A stretch of DNA of 13,709 nucleotides from Verrucomicrobiota bacterium. GTDB taxonomy: Bacteria > Verrucomicrobiota > Verrucomicrobiia > Limisphaerales > UBA1412. The position numbers were made by a program, and so were the translations under genes. The notes under the pieces were generated by a model. That model had not been told where the DNA came from. It worked only from the letters and a program-made list of their open reading frames with translations, and searched no databases. The stretch is from positions 1 through 13,709 of the forward strand of contig JAFZAR010000130.1 of assembly GCA_017557085.1 (NCBI GenBank). Direction: 5' to 3'. Shown here piece by piece: positions 6,086-13,709 of the stretch (position 1 is its first letter; every line of letters starts with the position of its first letter).

Positions 6086-6592
6086 ATGAAAAACAGATTG
6101 AAGAAGTATGGGATCCTGACCGCGCTGGCAGTTGGACTGGCGGCAATGCCTTCGCTGGCGGAAGCGGCTTCATCATACAATGTGGATATCAGTATTTCGT
6201 GTGGTCCTACCGCTTCTGTCATTATGAAGCATGCGTATCACAGCAGTCATCCGATGATGGGTCCCAATCACGGTGATCCCAGATTCAAGAAGCATCCGGG
6301 ACCTAAAGATCCGAAGTTCGATTCCAAATATCCGGGATTCAATTCAAAAGATCCGAGGTTTGATCCCCGATTCAGTCCAAAGGATCCAAGGTTCAACCCC
6401 AAAGGACCGTTGCTGCCGCCTCAGTTTCAACCGAACCCTCAACCAAAACTGGATCCTAAAAAAGACAAAAAGAAAGTAGAACCGCCGAAGGCTGTGAAAC
6501 CGGAACCACAAAAGGCTCAACCCAAACAACCTCAGCCTAAACAGCCGGAACCTAAACAACCGGCGCCTAAAGCGCAGCCTCCCCGTCACTAG
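6086..6592 (+). CDS. Secreted low-complexity Pro/Lys-rich protein with DPRF and KQP repeats
   Basis: The product is 168 residues. Residues 1-27 are a Sec signal peptide (MKNRLKKYG, a hydrophobic core, then LAEA before the predicted cleavage). The mature part starts with a short, probably structured segment (SYNVDISISCGPTASVIMKH) containing the only Cys (Cys39). It is followed by DPRF/DPKF repeats at residues 64-67, 75-78, 89-92, 93-96 and 100-103. The tail from about 110 is Pro-, Lys- and Gln-rich with KQP repeats (PKQPQPKQPEPKQPAPK). It is strongly basic and presumably disordered. Such tails can bind peptidoglycan, nucleic acid or acidic polymers, but nothing here identifies the ligand. It has its own promoter candidate and terminator, so it is probably monocistronic. 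No known family was recognised. Confidence 0.85.
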   Translation: MKNRLKKYGILTALAVGLAAMPSLAEAASSYNVDISISCGPTASVIMKHAYHSSHPMMGPNHGDPRFKKHPGPKDPKFDSKYPGFNSKDPRFDPRFSPKDPRFNPKGPLLPPQFQPNPQPKLDPKKDKKKVEPPKAVKPEPQKAQPKQPQPKQPEPKQPAPKAQPPRH

Positions 6593-6613
6593 GATCTGAG
6601 GATATAATTTTGC

Positions 6614-6647
6614 AAGCCCCTGCGCCGTGTGGTGAAAGGGGCTTTTT
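6614..6647 (+). terminator. Terminator of the proline-rich protein gene
   Basis: AAGCCCCT (6614-6621) pairs with AGGGGCTT (6637-6644). An inner CGCC/GGTG helix (6623-6626 with 6631-6634) closes a GTGT loop. A run of five T residues (6643-6647) overlaps the stem end. It lies 21 bases after the stop codon. Confidence 0.85.
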
Positions 6648-6679
6648 AGCACTGTTTCGGTTTGAACATATCTTGCGGA

Positions 6680-6708
6680 TTGAAAAAAGGGAGGATTTTT
6701 TCTAAACT
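6680..6708 (+). promoter_or_regulatory. Candidate sigma70-like promoter for the secreted EEP-fold protein
   Basis: TTGAAA (6680-6685) and TAAACT (6703-6708) are spaced by exactly 17 bases, matching consensus at five and four of six positions. They lie directly after the preceding terminator. A start near 6715 would leave a short leader carrying CGGAG (6724-6728) about 10 bases before the ATG at 6739. Confidence 0.5.
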
Positions 6709-6738
6709 ACAGGGGAAGCGTATCGGAGTGTACGGAAT

Positions 6739-7590
6739 ATGAAGAAAGTGAAAGCATTATTTTGGGCGGCTGTGGTGACAGTGTTCGCGGTCGCGGTAAC
6801 GACGGTGGGAAAAGCTGATGGAGCGGATCCGGCGGCTGGCAGTGAGTTCGTGAAGTTCCGTTTTGCCCATTGGAATATCGGACATTTTTCCTATTATGAT
6901 GGCGCGGACGGAAAGGATCAGACGACTATCAGCGCGGAAAAGGCAGATGAAATGGCTTTGCGCTATAAGAAAGTCATCAATGAAGTCAGCCCCGATGTGA
7001 TGGGCGTGGCTGAGTATGAACCGGCATTCGCGCTGGATGGACGGCTGGCCAAGGACGTGATTTTCCAGAACTTCAAAAATCAGTATATCGGGACAAAGTA
7101 CGCGTATAACTGCAACAGTATATTCATGAACGGAATGGCGGCCTTGTCTGAGAAAGAGATCAAGTTCACCAAGATGGTGCAGACCCGGTATTACAAAGTC
7201 GTGGAAGTGAAGCTAAAGGGCAAGATCGTGAAGATCGTGGAAACTCACACGGACTGGAACCAGGGCGAGAACGGAGCGGCCTACAGAGCACTGCAGTTCA
7301 AAGAGATTCTGGACGCGTTCGCAAAGGATGAATATGTGATCCTGGCGGCGGACTGGAATGTGGATTCCAAGGTGGCCATGCAGGAATATCAGCCGTTCAT
7401 TGACGCGGGCTATACGATGGCCAACGGAGGATATCTGGGACTGCTGTCCACTTATCCGAGATCCAAGAGCGGCGGTTTTATTGATAATATCATAGTGAAG
7501 GGATTCGCTGTTTCCAATATCGGGGTCAGCGAGGAATCGGGAAATTTGAGCGATCACCGGCTGATCTACTGCGACCTGATCATGAATTAA
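6739..7590 (+). CDS. Secreted endonuclease/exonuclease/phosphatase (EEP) superfamily protein
   Basis: The product is 283 residues and begins with a Sec-type signal peptide (MKKVKALFW, then a hydrophobic stretch to about residue 22, with cleavage likely near residues 25-28). The mature domain carries the EEP (DNase I-like) landmarks in order. These are HWNIGHF with Asn46, SPDVMGVAEYE with the metal-binding Glu92, ETHTDWN with His170 and Asp172, LAADWN with Asp205 and Asn207, GFIDNI with Asp249, and NLSDHRLI with Asp272 and His273. All catalytic positions appear intact, so it should be an active metal-dependent phosphoesterase in the periplasm or outside the cell. The substrate (nucleic acid, phospholipid or sugar phosphate) cannot be told from sequence. 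It lies 67 bp before hrpB on the same strand with no terminator between, so read-through is possible. Confidence 0.9.
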   Translation: MKKVKALFWAAVVTVFAVAVTTVGKADGADPAAGSEFVKFRFAHWNIGHFSYYDGADGKDQTTISAEKADEMALRYKKVINEVSPDVMGVAEYEPAFALDGRLAKDVIFQNFKNQYIGTKYAYNCNSIFMNGMAALSEKEIKFTKMVQTRYYKVVEVKLKGKIVKIVETHTDWNQGENGAAYRALQFKEILDAFAKDEYVILAADWNVDSKVAMQEYQPFIDAGYTMANGGYLGLLSTYPRSKSGGFIDNIIVKGFAVSNIGVSEESGNLSDHRLIYCDLIMN

Positions 7591-7657
7591 GGGAGACAGA
7601 GAAATTTTTGTTTGGATCGCGTTTCGTGCGGACGCGTTCTCAATACAGGGAGAGACG

Positions 7658-10243
7658 ATGGCGGAAAGATTGCCCATATACGAGATCGAACAGGAGCTGG
7701 TCAGCGCGGTCGGAAGATGCCGGCGGCTGATCATTCAGGCGCCCACCGGTTCCGGCAAATCCACACAGGTGCCGCAGATGCTGCTGAGGAATGGTCTGTT
7801 GGGGAACGGACAGGTCGTCATTCTTCAGCCCAGGCGTTTAGCCGCGCGGATGCTGGCTGATCGTGTAGCCAAAGAAATGAAAGTCCCGCTGGGCGAGGAA
7901 GTGGGCTATCAGATACGTTTCGAGAGCCGGGTCTCTTCGCGGACACGGATCCGTTATGTGACGGAAGGCGTGCTGCTGCGGCAGATGATACAGAATCCCA
8001 GACTGGAAGGAGTGAATGCGCTGGTCTTTGATGAATTTCACGAGCGGCATCTTTACGGAGATATCACGCTGGCACAGGCGCTGGAGCTTCAGGAGAAACA
8101 TCGCCCGGATCTGCTGATCCTGGTGATGTCAGCGACCTTGGACGCGACTGAACTGAGAGGGTATTTGGCACCGTGTGAAGAGCTGACTTCGCAGGGGCGC
8201 ACTTTCCCGGTGGAGATCAGTTATCTGCCTCAGCGCTCACGACCGGGACAGCCGGGCTGGCTGCCGGTGTGGGAGCACGCGGCGAGGGCTTTCAGCTATG
8301 CCGCGCGTCAGGGACATCAGGGAGATGCGCTGATCTTTATGCCGGGTGGTTTTGAGATTCACAAGACGTTGGAGGCATTGCGGAACTGCGCTGAGGCAAA
8401 GGGACATGTTCTGCTGCCGCTGCACGGGGAGCTTTCCAGCGGTGATCAGGATGCCGCCGTTGCGCAGTATGACGCGCCTAAGATCGTAGTGGCGACCAAT
8501 GTGGCGGAAACCTCCCTGACCATTGCCGGAGTGCGGCTGGTCATTGACAGCGGTCTGGCAAGGATGGCTCGTTATGACGCGGCCAGAGGCATCAATACTC
8601 TGCTGATCGAACGAGTTTCACAGGCATCCACTGATCAGCGTGCCGGACGCGCGGGACGTACCGCACCCGGATGGTGTGTAAGGCTGTGGGATGAACGGGA
8701 ACAACTGACACGGCTGCCGCAGGAGCTTCCGGAGATACGCAGACTGGATCTGGCGGAAGTCATCCTGACGCTGAAGGCCGCGGGAGTGCGTGATCTGAAA
8801 AATTTCCGCTGGCTGGAACCGCCGGACGAGCTGAGCCTGTATCGCGCGGAATCGCTCCTTCGTGATCTGGGAGCATTAGATGCACATGGATCCATCACAG
8901 AAACCGGTCGCAGAATGCTGGCTTTTCCGGTGCATCCGCGCTATTCCCGAATGCTGATCGCGGCCGAGGAATATCACTGTGTGCGCCAGGCTGCGATGAT
9001 CGCGGCGCTGACTCAAGGCCGGGATCTGCTGCTGCGCAAGGTGGATCGTTCCGTGGAGCAGTTCCGGGAAGACTTGTTTGGCGAAGAACAGGAATCGGAC
9101 TTCTGGGTGATGATGAGAGCCTGGAATTACACGGTCAAAAACAATTTCAATCTGGATGCCTGCCGCAGGATCGGCGTACACGGCATCACCGCACGTCAGG
9201 TCAAACCGCTGCTGGATACTTTTCTGAAGATCGCGGAGCAGGAAGGGCTGCATACTGATCATCCCATGCCATCGGATGATGAGATCCGCAAATGCGTGCT
9301 GGTCGGTTTCTCGGATCGTGTGGCCAAGCGGCTGGATTCGGGAACACTGCGCTGTGCGCTCAGCCACGGACGGTTTGGTCTGCTCAGCCGGGACAGTGTG
9401 GTACAGTCCGCTCCGTTCTTTGTGGCGGCGGAGATCAGCGAGATCGAAGGACGCGACAAGACCGTCAGCACACTGCTTTCCATGGCGACGGCGATCAAGA
9501 CCGAGTGGCTGGAAGAACTTTATCCCGACGAGATCACCGCGCAGACCCTTGTCACCTATAATTCATCGGCACGGTGTGTGCAGGCGGAAGAGCAGCTTCT
9601 TTTCCGGGACATTCCACTGGTGAAAAAAACGCTGGATCCGCAGAACAGCTCCAAGAGCGTTTTGGCGAAAATGCCGGCGGATTTTGTGAACAAGGCGGCG
9701 GAACTGCTGGCGGAGGAAGTTCTGGCCGGACGACTGGTTCTGAAGAATTGGGATCATTCCGTGGATCAGTGGATACTGCGTCTGAACTGTCTGGCGCAAT
9801 GGTGCCCGGAACTGGGGCTGGCTCCGATTACCGATGAAGATCGCAAGTCAATTATTCAGGAAATCTGTCACGGTTCCTTTTCTTATAAAGATATCAAAGA
9901 GGCTGATGTCAAAACGGCGGTCAAGTCCTGGCTTTCTTATGAACAGCAGAGGATACTGGAAAAACAGGCGCCGGAGCGGTTGATCCTACCCAACGGACGC
10001 AAGCCCAAGCTGACTTATGTGAGCGATGGTCTGCCGTTTGTGGCGATGCGAATACAGGAACTTTTTGATGTGAAAGCGATGCCGAAGCTGGGAATGGGCC
10101 GGGTGCCGATCGTATTGCATATCCTTGCGCCCAATATGCGTCCGGTGCAGGTGACACAGGATCTGGAGAATTTCTGGAAGGAACACTATCCGAAGATCAA
10201 ATCCGAAATGCAGAGGAAATATCCCAAGCATCAGTGGAGATAA
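7658..10243 (+). CDS. hrpB: ATP-dependent RNA helicase-like protein HrpB (DExH family)
   Basis: The product is 861 residues, close to the usual HrpB length. The helicase core shows Walker A APTGSGKST (28-36), motif Ia PRRLAAR (58-64), TEGVLLR (102-108), motif II DEFH (125-128) and motif III SAT (158-160). Motif V follows as ATNVAETSLTI (279-289) and motif VI as QASTDQRAGRAGR (322-334). A ratchet/HA2-like region follows. The C-terminus carries the HrpB-specific ending, with a VTQDLENFW motif and a YPKH motif near the last residues. HrpB is a widespread, poorly understood DExH protein related to DEAH RNA helicases, and its cellular substrate is not established. AGGGAGAG just before the ATG at 7658 is a good Shine-Dalgarno. 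The gene runs tail-to-tail into the minus-strand TPR gene with a 5-bp gap and no visible terminator. Confidence 0.95.
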   Translation: MAERLPIYEIEQELVSAVGRCRRLIIQAPTGSGKSTQVPQMLLRNGLLGNGQVVILQPRRLAARMLADRVAKEMKVPLGEEVGYQIRFESRVSSRTRIRYVTEGVLLRQMIQNPRLEGVNALVFDEFHERHLYGDITLAQALELQEKHRPDLLILVMSATLDATELRGYLAPCEELTSQGRTFPVEISYLPQRSRPGQPGWLPVWEHAARAFSYAARQGHQGDALIFMPGGFEIHKTLEALRNCAEAKGHVLLPLHGELSSGDQDAAVAQYDAPKIVVATNVAETSLTIAGVRLVIDSGLARMARYDAARGINTLLIERVSQASTDQRAGRAGRTAPGWCVRLWDEREQLTRLPQELPEIRRLDLAEVILTLKAAGVRDLKNFRWLEPPDELSLYRAESLLRDLGALDAHGSITETGRRMLAFPVHPRYSRMLIAAEEYHCVRQAAMIAALTQGRDLLLRKVDRSVEQFREDLFGEEQESDFWVMMRAWNYTVKNNFNLDACRRIGVHGITARQVKPLLDTFLKIAEQEGLHTDHPMPSDDEIRKCVLVGFSDRVAKRLDSGTLRCALSHGRFGLLSRDSVVQSAPFFVAAEISEIEGRDKTVSTLLSMATAIKTEWLEELYPDEITAQTLVTYNSSARCVQAEEQLLFRDIPLVKKTLDPQNSSKSVLAKMPADFVNKAAELLAEEVLAGRLVLKNWDHSVDQWILRLNCLAQWCPELGLAPITDEDRKSIIQEICHGSFSYKDIKEADVKTAVKSWLSYEQQRILEKQAPERLILPNGRKPKLTYVSDGLPFVAMRIQELFDVKAMPKLGMGRVPIVLHILAPNMRPVQVTQDLENFWKEHYPKIKSEMQRKYPKHQWR

Positions 10244-10248
10244 GGCCG

Positions 10249-11190
10249 CTATTCTTTTGCGGCTGAAAGCTCGCGGCGTTTCTCAAGATTTTCCAGGAGC
10301 TGTTTTTTCAAAGTTTGATGCTGAGAGTATGTGACTGAGTCCAGCCATTTGAGCGCTTCATCGAATTGCTCATTCAATATGGCAACTCTGGCGTAATGCA
10401 GGATGATGCCTTGGCGTTCAGAATCATCAGAAGCCATTGTGTAAGCCTTTTCCCAGGCGGCACGGGCCTTTTCCGAATCAAAAGGTGTGATGTAATACCA
10501 GGTCTGCGCGAGCGAAGTAGCTAATACAAAATCATCCGGCTGGAGCAGGGTCGCTTTCTGATACAGTGCCTGAGCCAGACGGAGTGCCTGCTGTTCGGTC
10601 AGATCGTAATACTCCATTGCCTCCTGGCGGTAGATATAGACCACGCTGGCCAGGTTTTTGAGATAAAGAACTTCTTTAGGAGCCAGCTCGATCGCCTTCT
10701 CATAGTAGGGGAAGGCATCTTTGGCAGAGCCGTTTTGCGCGAAGTAATTCCCCAGATTGTTCCAGAGAACCGGATTATCGGGGTGCTGTTTTTGCAGCTT
10801 CAGCCATTCTCTGGCCGCGTCATTATCCTGACCGATATCCGAAAGAAAACTGGCATAAGCCAGCCTCGCTTCCATATTGGTGGAATGGGTGAAGAGGTAA
10901 TCCTCGTAAGCGGACTTGATCGAATCGAACCGCTCGCGGATGCGCAAAGGCAGTGTTGCGTCCTGAACCGCGTTCGTTTTGTTGAGCGCCTGATAATCTT
11001 TGATCCATTTATCCACTTCAATCTGCGTCTCATTGTCCTGATCAATAATCTTCTGAAGCTCTGGGTCTATCGTCACTTTAGCGGCGATGTTTGAAGAAGC
11101 CTGAGACGGTTCCGCGGAGAATAGCTCTGGAACGATGGCATTCAGCACCAGACAGAGACACAGTATCAGAAACGGACGGAGTGTTTTCAT
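10249..11190 (-). CDS. Exported tetratricopeptide-repeat (TPR) protein
   Basis: The product is 313 residues with a Sec signal peptide (basic MKTLR, a hydrophobic core to about 20, FSA before likely cleavage at 26). A helical, charged linker (residues about 40-100) leads into TPR units. The clearest is residues 140-173 (NPVLWNNLGNYFAQNGSAKDAFPYYEKAIELAP-like consensus spacing). Weaker units lie at about 106-139, 174-216, 220-252 and 258-290. TPRs are protein-binding scaffolds, so a periplasmic adaptor role is inferred. Translation starts at 11190 inside the end of the upstream membrane-protein gene (ATGA overlap), with a strong GGAGAAGGA Shine-Dalgarno, indicating coupled expression. The specific partner is unknown; the membrane protein is the obvious candidate. 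Confidence 0.88.
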   Translation of the reverse strand: MKTLRPFLILCLCLVLNAIVPELFSAEPSQASSNIAAKVTIDPELQKIIDQDNETQIEVDKWIKDYQALNKTNAVQDATLPLRIRERFDSIKSAYEDYLFTHSTNMEARLAYASFLSDIGQDNDAAREWLKLQKQHPDNPVLWNNLGNYFAQNGSAKDAFPYYEKAIELAPKEVLYLKNLASVVYIYRQEAMEYYDLTEQQALRLAQALYQKATLLQPDDFVLATSLAQTWYYITPFDSEKARAAWEKAYTMASDDSERQGIILHYARVAILNEQFDEALKWLDSVTYSQHQTLKKQLLENLEKRRELSAAKE

Positions 11191-11666
11191 TTATCCTTCT
11201 CCACGTCTTCCACGGGAACATCAATGATGGTGCCTTTGCCCGCGTCTTTGCTGAAATCGCGCGGCGGAACTTTGTCAGTATAAACAGGCGGAACTGATGA
11301 TCCCCCGGTGGATGTCGTCAGTACGTCCGGTGTTTTTTCGGAACTGCCGGGTTTTCGGATCGTTCCAAAGACCGCAATGCTGCCCACCACCATGACCCAG
11401 AAAGGGAAGATGCCCATTCCCGGTATGGCTTCGGCGATCAGTGCCGGCAGCAGGATGATCCTCCAGCCCAGAACGACAAAGAGTGCGATCGCCACCATCA
11501 AATCAATGAAGAAGCAGATCGGGCTTGCATCCAAAGGTGTCAGGATCAGATCCGCGATCCCGGCGACAAAAAACGCCATCACCAGCTGAGCCTTGCTCAC
11601 AGGGCTTCCCATGATTTTCTCAGTGAAACCGGTTCCGGTGTGATCTTGTTTTTTGCCGCTGTTCAT
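11187..11666 (-). CDS. Small integral membrane protein of unknown function, in a row with aconitase and the TPR protein
   Basis: The product is 159 residues. It has a polar N-terminus (1-25), then hydrophobic segments at about 26-44 and 50-78 (the latter long enough for one or two passes around LGWRIILLPALI) and about 84-102. A hydrophilic tail of about 55 residues follows, rich in Pro, Thr, Ser and Asp. No signal peptide and no catalytic motif are seen, and I do not recognise a family. It starts 6 bp after the aconitase stop codon and its own stop overlaps the TPR gene start, so all three are probably one transcript. The tail could be a docking segment for the TPR protein if it faces the periplasm, which is inference only. 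The ATG at 11666 lacks a strong Shine-Dalgarno. Confidence 0.82.
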   Translation of the reverse strand: MNSGKKQDHTGTGFTEKIMGSPVSKAQLVMAFFVAGIADLILTPLDASPICFFIDLMVAIALFVVLGWRIILLPALIAEAIPGMGIFPFWVMVVGSIAVFGTIRKPGSSEKTPDVLTTSTGGSSVPPVYTDKVPPRDFSKDAGKGTIIDVPVEDVEKDK

Positions 11667-11672
11667 GTTGTG

Positions 11673-13709
11673 TTAATGTTTTTGGATCAGCTGCCGCAGC
11701 ACATAAGGCAGAATGCCGCCGTGACGGTAGTATTCCACCTCGATAGGCGTATCAATGCGGCAGGTCACTTGTATTTCCTGCGCCTTGCCGTCTTTGCGTG
11801 TAATCCGGACGGTGATATCCTGCTGAGGACGCAGTTCGGTATCCAGTCCCAGAATGTCATACGTTTCTGTTCCGTCCAAACCCAGTGTCTGAGCGGATAC
11901 GCCTTCCTTGAATTGAAGCGGAAGGATGCCCATCCCGACCAGATTGGAGCGGTGGATGCGTTCAAAACTGCGAGCCAGAACGGCCTTGACTCCCAGCAGC
12001 GCAGTCCCTTTGGCGGCCCAGTCACGTGAGCTTCCTGTGCCGTATTCCAGACCAGCCACTACGATGAGAGCTTTGCCCTCGGCGGCGTATTTTTGAGCCG
12101 CGTCATAAATGCTCATCTGCTCTCCGCTCGGCTGATACCGGGTCACACCGCCTTCCACGCCGGGAACCATCAGATTCTTGATGCGGACGTTGGCAAAGGT
12201 GCCGCGTGTCATGACACGGTCATTGCCGCGGCGTGAGCCGTAGCTGTTGAAATCTTGCTGACGGACTCCGTTCTCGATCAGATACCGTCCGGCGGGAGTT
12301 GTTGGAGCGAACGCACCGGCCGGGGAGATATGATCGGTCGTTACACTGTCGCCGAAGATAGCCAGCGCACGGGCTTCCCGGATGTTCTGTGTTGATGCCG
12401 GTTCCAGCGGGAAAGTGTCGGACGCGCCGCTGCCTTTGAAGAAAGGCGGGTTCTGGATATAAGTGCTCTTCGGATCCCATGCAAAGACTTTGCCCGTGGG
12501 TGCCGGTACCTCGTTCCACTTGGCGTTGCGTGTGGCATAACCGGTATAGGTCGCTTTGAACACTTCCGGTTTCAGGGCTTCTTTGAAAAGAGAGTTGATC
12601 TCTTCGGAGGACGGCCAGAGATCTTTCAGGTAAACGGGTTTTCCGTCTTTATCCGTCCCGACGGCCTCCGTGGTGATGTCGATATCCACCCGACCGGCCA
12701 GCGCGAACGCGACGACCAGCGGCGGTGACATCAGGTAATTTGCCTTGATGCTGGGATGGACTCGCGCCTCGAAATTGCGGTTGCCGGAAAGCACCGCGGC
12801 GCAGACATAATCCTGGGCTTTGACCACGGATTCGATTTCCGGATTCAGCGGGCCGGAGTTGCCGATACAGGTCATGCAGCCATAACCCACCGTATTGAAT
12901 CCCAGTTGATCCAGATAGTTTTGAAGCCCGGTGCGGCTCAGATATTCACTGACGACACGCGAACCCGGAGCCAGTGAGGTCTTGACATAAGCGGGGACTT
13001 TCAATCCCAGCTGGACAGCTTTCTTTGCCAGGAGTCCCGCGGCCAGCAACAGTGTGGGATTCGACGTGTTGGTACAGCTGGTGATGCTCGCGATCAGGAT
13101 ACTGCCGTTGCCGATCCGGACTTTCTTATCGTTTGTCAAAGTGATTTCGGTCGCGGGTTTCTGCTGAGGGAACGCGGCGGCGAATTTCTGTTTCTGTTCC
13201 GGCAGTTTGACCTGATCCTGCGGACGTTTGGGGCCGGCGATGCAGGGTTCCACTGTGCTGAGGTCCAGCTCCACAACTTTGGAATAATCTACTTGTCCTT
13301 TGCGCGGGATGCCGAACATTCCCTGCGCCTTGTAGTAGGCTTCATAGAGGCGGATCATTTCTTCGGGACGACCTGTCAGGCGAAGGAATTTGATGCATTC
13401 CTCATCCACGGGGAAGAATCCCATCGTGGCACCGTATTCCGGCGACATATTGGCGATCACGGCGCGCTCCGGCACGGCCAGCGCTGCAGCCCCTTCACCA
13501 AAGTATTCCACGAATTTGCCGACCACCTTGGTCTCGCGCAGTAAATGAGTCAGGGTCAGTGCCGCGTCTGTCGCGGTGACACCCGGCCGCAGACTGCCAG
13601 TCAAATGGACTCCGACCACATCCGGTGTCAGGAAGTAAAGCGGTTGTCCCAGCATCCCGGCTTCAGCTTCGATACCGCCCACGCCCCATCCGGCAATGCC
13701 CAGACCGTT
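11673..13709 (-). CDS. acnA: Aconitate hydratase A (AcnA type), 5' end outside window
   Basis: The frame continues past the window edge: the first in-window codons encode NGLGIAGWGVGGIEAEAGML, a conserved internal AcnA segment. The visible 678 residues are the C-terminal three quarters of a protein usually about 900 long. Counting from the first in-window residue, the [4Fe-4S] ligands are Cys212 (in ITSCTNTSNP) and Cys278 and Cys281 (in GYGCMTCIGNSGP). The swivel domain contains GDSVTTDHISPAGAF and the active-site loop GTGSSRDWAAKGT. All diagnostic residues are present, so it should interconvert citrate and isocitrate in the TCA cycle in the cytoplasm. AcnA-type rather than AcnB-type is clear from domain order and motifs. 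The GTG at 13682 is an internal Val codon, not the start. The membrane-protein gene follows after 6 bp. Confidence 0.96.
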   Translation of the reverse strand, partial: NGLGIAGWGVGGIEAEAGMLGQPLYFLTPDVVGVHLTGSLRPGVTATDAALTLTHLLRETKVVGKFVEYFGEGAAALAVPERAVIANMSPEYGATMGFFPVDEECIKFLRLTGRPEEMIRLYEAYYKAQGMFGIPRKGQVDYSKVVELDLSTVEPCIAGPKRPQDQVKLPEQKQKFAAAFPQQKPATEITLTNDKKVRIGNGSILIASITSCTNTSNPTLLLAAGLLAKKAVQLGLKVPAYVKTSLAPGSRVVSEYLSRTGLQNYLDQLGFNTVGYGCMTCIGNSGPLNPEIESVVKAQDYVCAAVLSGNRNFEARVHPSIKANYLMSPPLVVAFALAGRVDIDITTEAVGTDKDGKPVYLKDLWPSSEEINSLFKEALKPEVFKATYTGYATRNAKWNEVPAPTGKVFAWDPKSTYIQNPPFFKGSGASDTFPLEPASTQNIREARALAIFGDSVTTDHISPAGAFAPTTPAGRYLIENGVRQQDFNSYGSRRGNDRVMTRGTFANVRIKNLMVPGVEGGVTRYQPSGEQMSIYDAAQKYAAEGKALIVVAGLEYGTGSSRDWAAKGTALLGVKAVLARSFERIHRSNLVGMGILPLQFKEGVSAQTLGLDGTETYDILGLDTELRPQQDITVRITRKDGKAQEIQVTCRIDTPIEVEYYRHGGILPYVLRQLIQKH

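Noticed and set aside
6344..6652. A minus-strand Arg/Leu/Phe-rich frame opposite the proline-rich gene
   Set aside because: Its low-complexity RLRLF pattern is the direct complement of the Pro/Lys repeat region and it runs across the terminator at 6614-6647.
7618..7636. CGCGT/ACGCG inverted repeat upstream of hrpB considered as a regulatory hairpin
   Set aside because: Only 5 bp of stem with a 9-base loop and no T-run, which is easily expected by chance in GC-rich sequence.
13680..13682. GTG considered as the start codon of the aconitase gene
   Set aside because: The frame continues to the window edge and the upstream codons encode the conserved AcnA segment NGLGIAGWG, so the GTG is an internal Val.

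Overview
The window looks like chromosomal DNA from a member of the PVC superphylum, most likely Lentisphaerota or Verrucomicrobiota. This is inferred from family content. There is a pseudopilin with a C-terminal H-X9-DG motif, and a very large secreted protein built from F5/8 type C-like repeats, a DUF1349-type ConA-like domain, an Ig-like segment, a PA14-like domain and a short C-terminal beta domain ending in FYRL. That combination is typical of those phyla. No tRNA, rRNA, CRISPR array, insertion sequence or phage gene is visible.

Layout. (1) Positions 1-4686, plus strand: the 3' part of the giant secreted protein, a GC-rich perfect hairpin, then the pseudopilin gene. (2) 4687-5005: an AT-rich intergenic stretch with a hairpin, two plus-strand intrinsic terminators and a 17-bp dyad over a candidate promoter. 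(3) 5006-5395: a solitary RelE/ParE-like gene with no antitoxin gene beside it, followed by a hairpin and a terminator. (4) 5511-5915, minus strand: a small glycine-zipper lipoprotein, divergent from a secreted proline/lysine-rich low-complexity protein (6086-6592, plus) that has its own promoter candidate and terminator. (5) 6739-7590: a secreted endonuclease/exonuclease/phosphatase-fold protein behind a good sigma70-like promoter. (6) 7658-10243: the RNA-helicase-like protein HrpB. (7) 10249-13709, minus strand: a tight gene row of aconitase (5' end outside the window), a small three-helix membrane protein and a signal-peptide TPR protein. The last two overlap by ATGA, and the row ends only 5 bp from the end of hrpB.

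How the genes relate. The best-supported functional units are the aconitase/membrane protein/TPR row and the giant protein/pseudopilin pair. The rest looks like independently transcribed housekeeping or envelope genes, because most are separated by identifiable terminators or promoters. I did not find a clearly new defence or mobile system. The features most worth a second look are the orphan RelE-like gene with its dyad-containing upstream region and acidic C-terminal tail, the repeat-built secreted protein next to a pseudopilin, a possible short transcript between two terminators, and the uncharacterised membrane/TPR pair behind aconitase.
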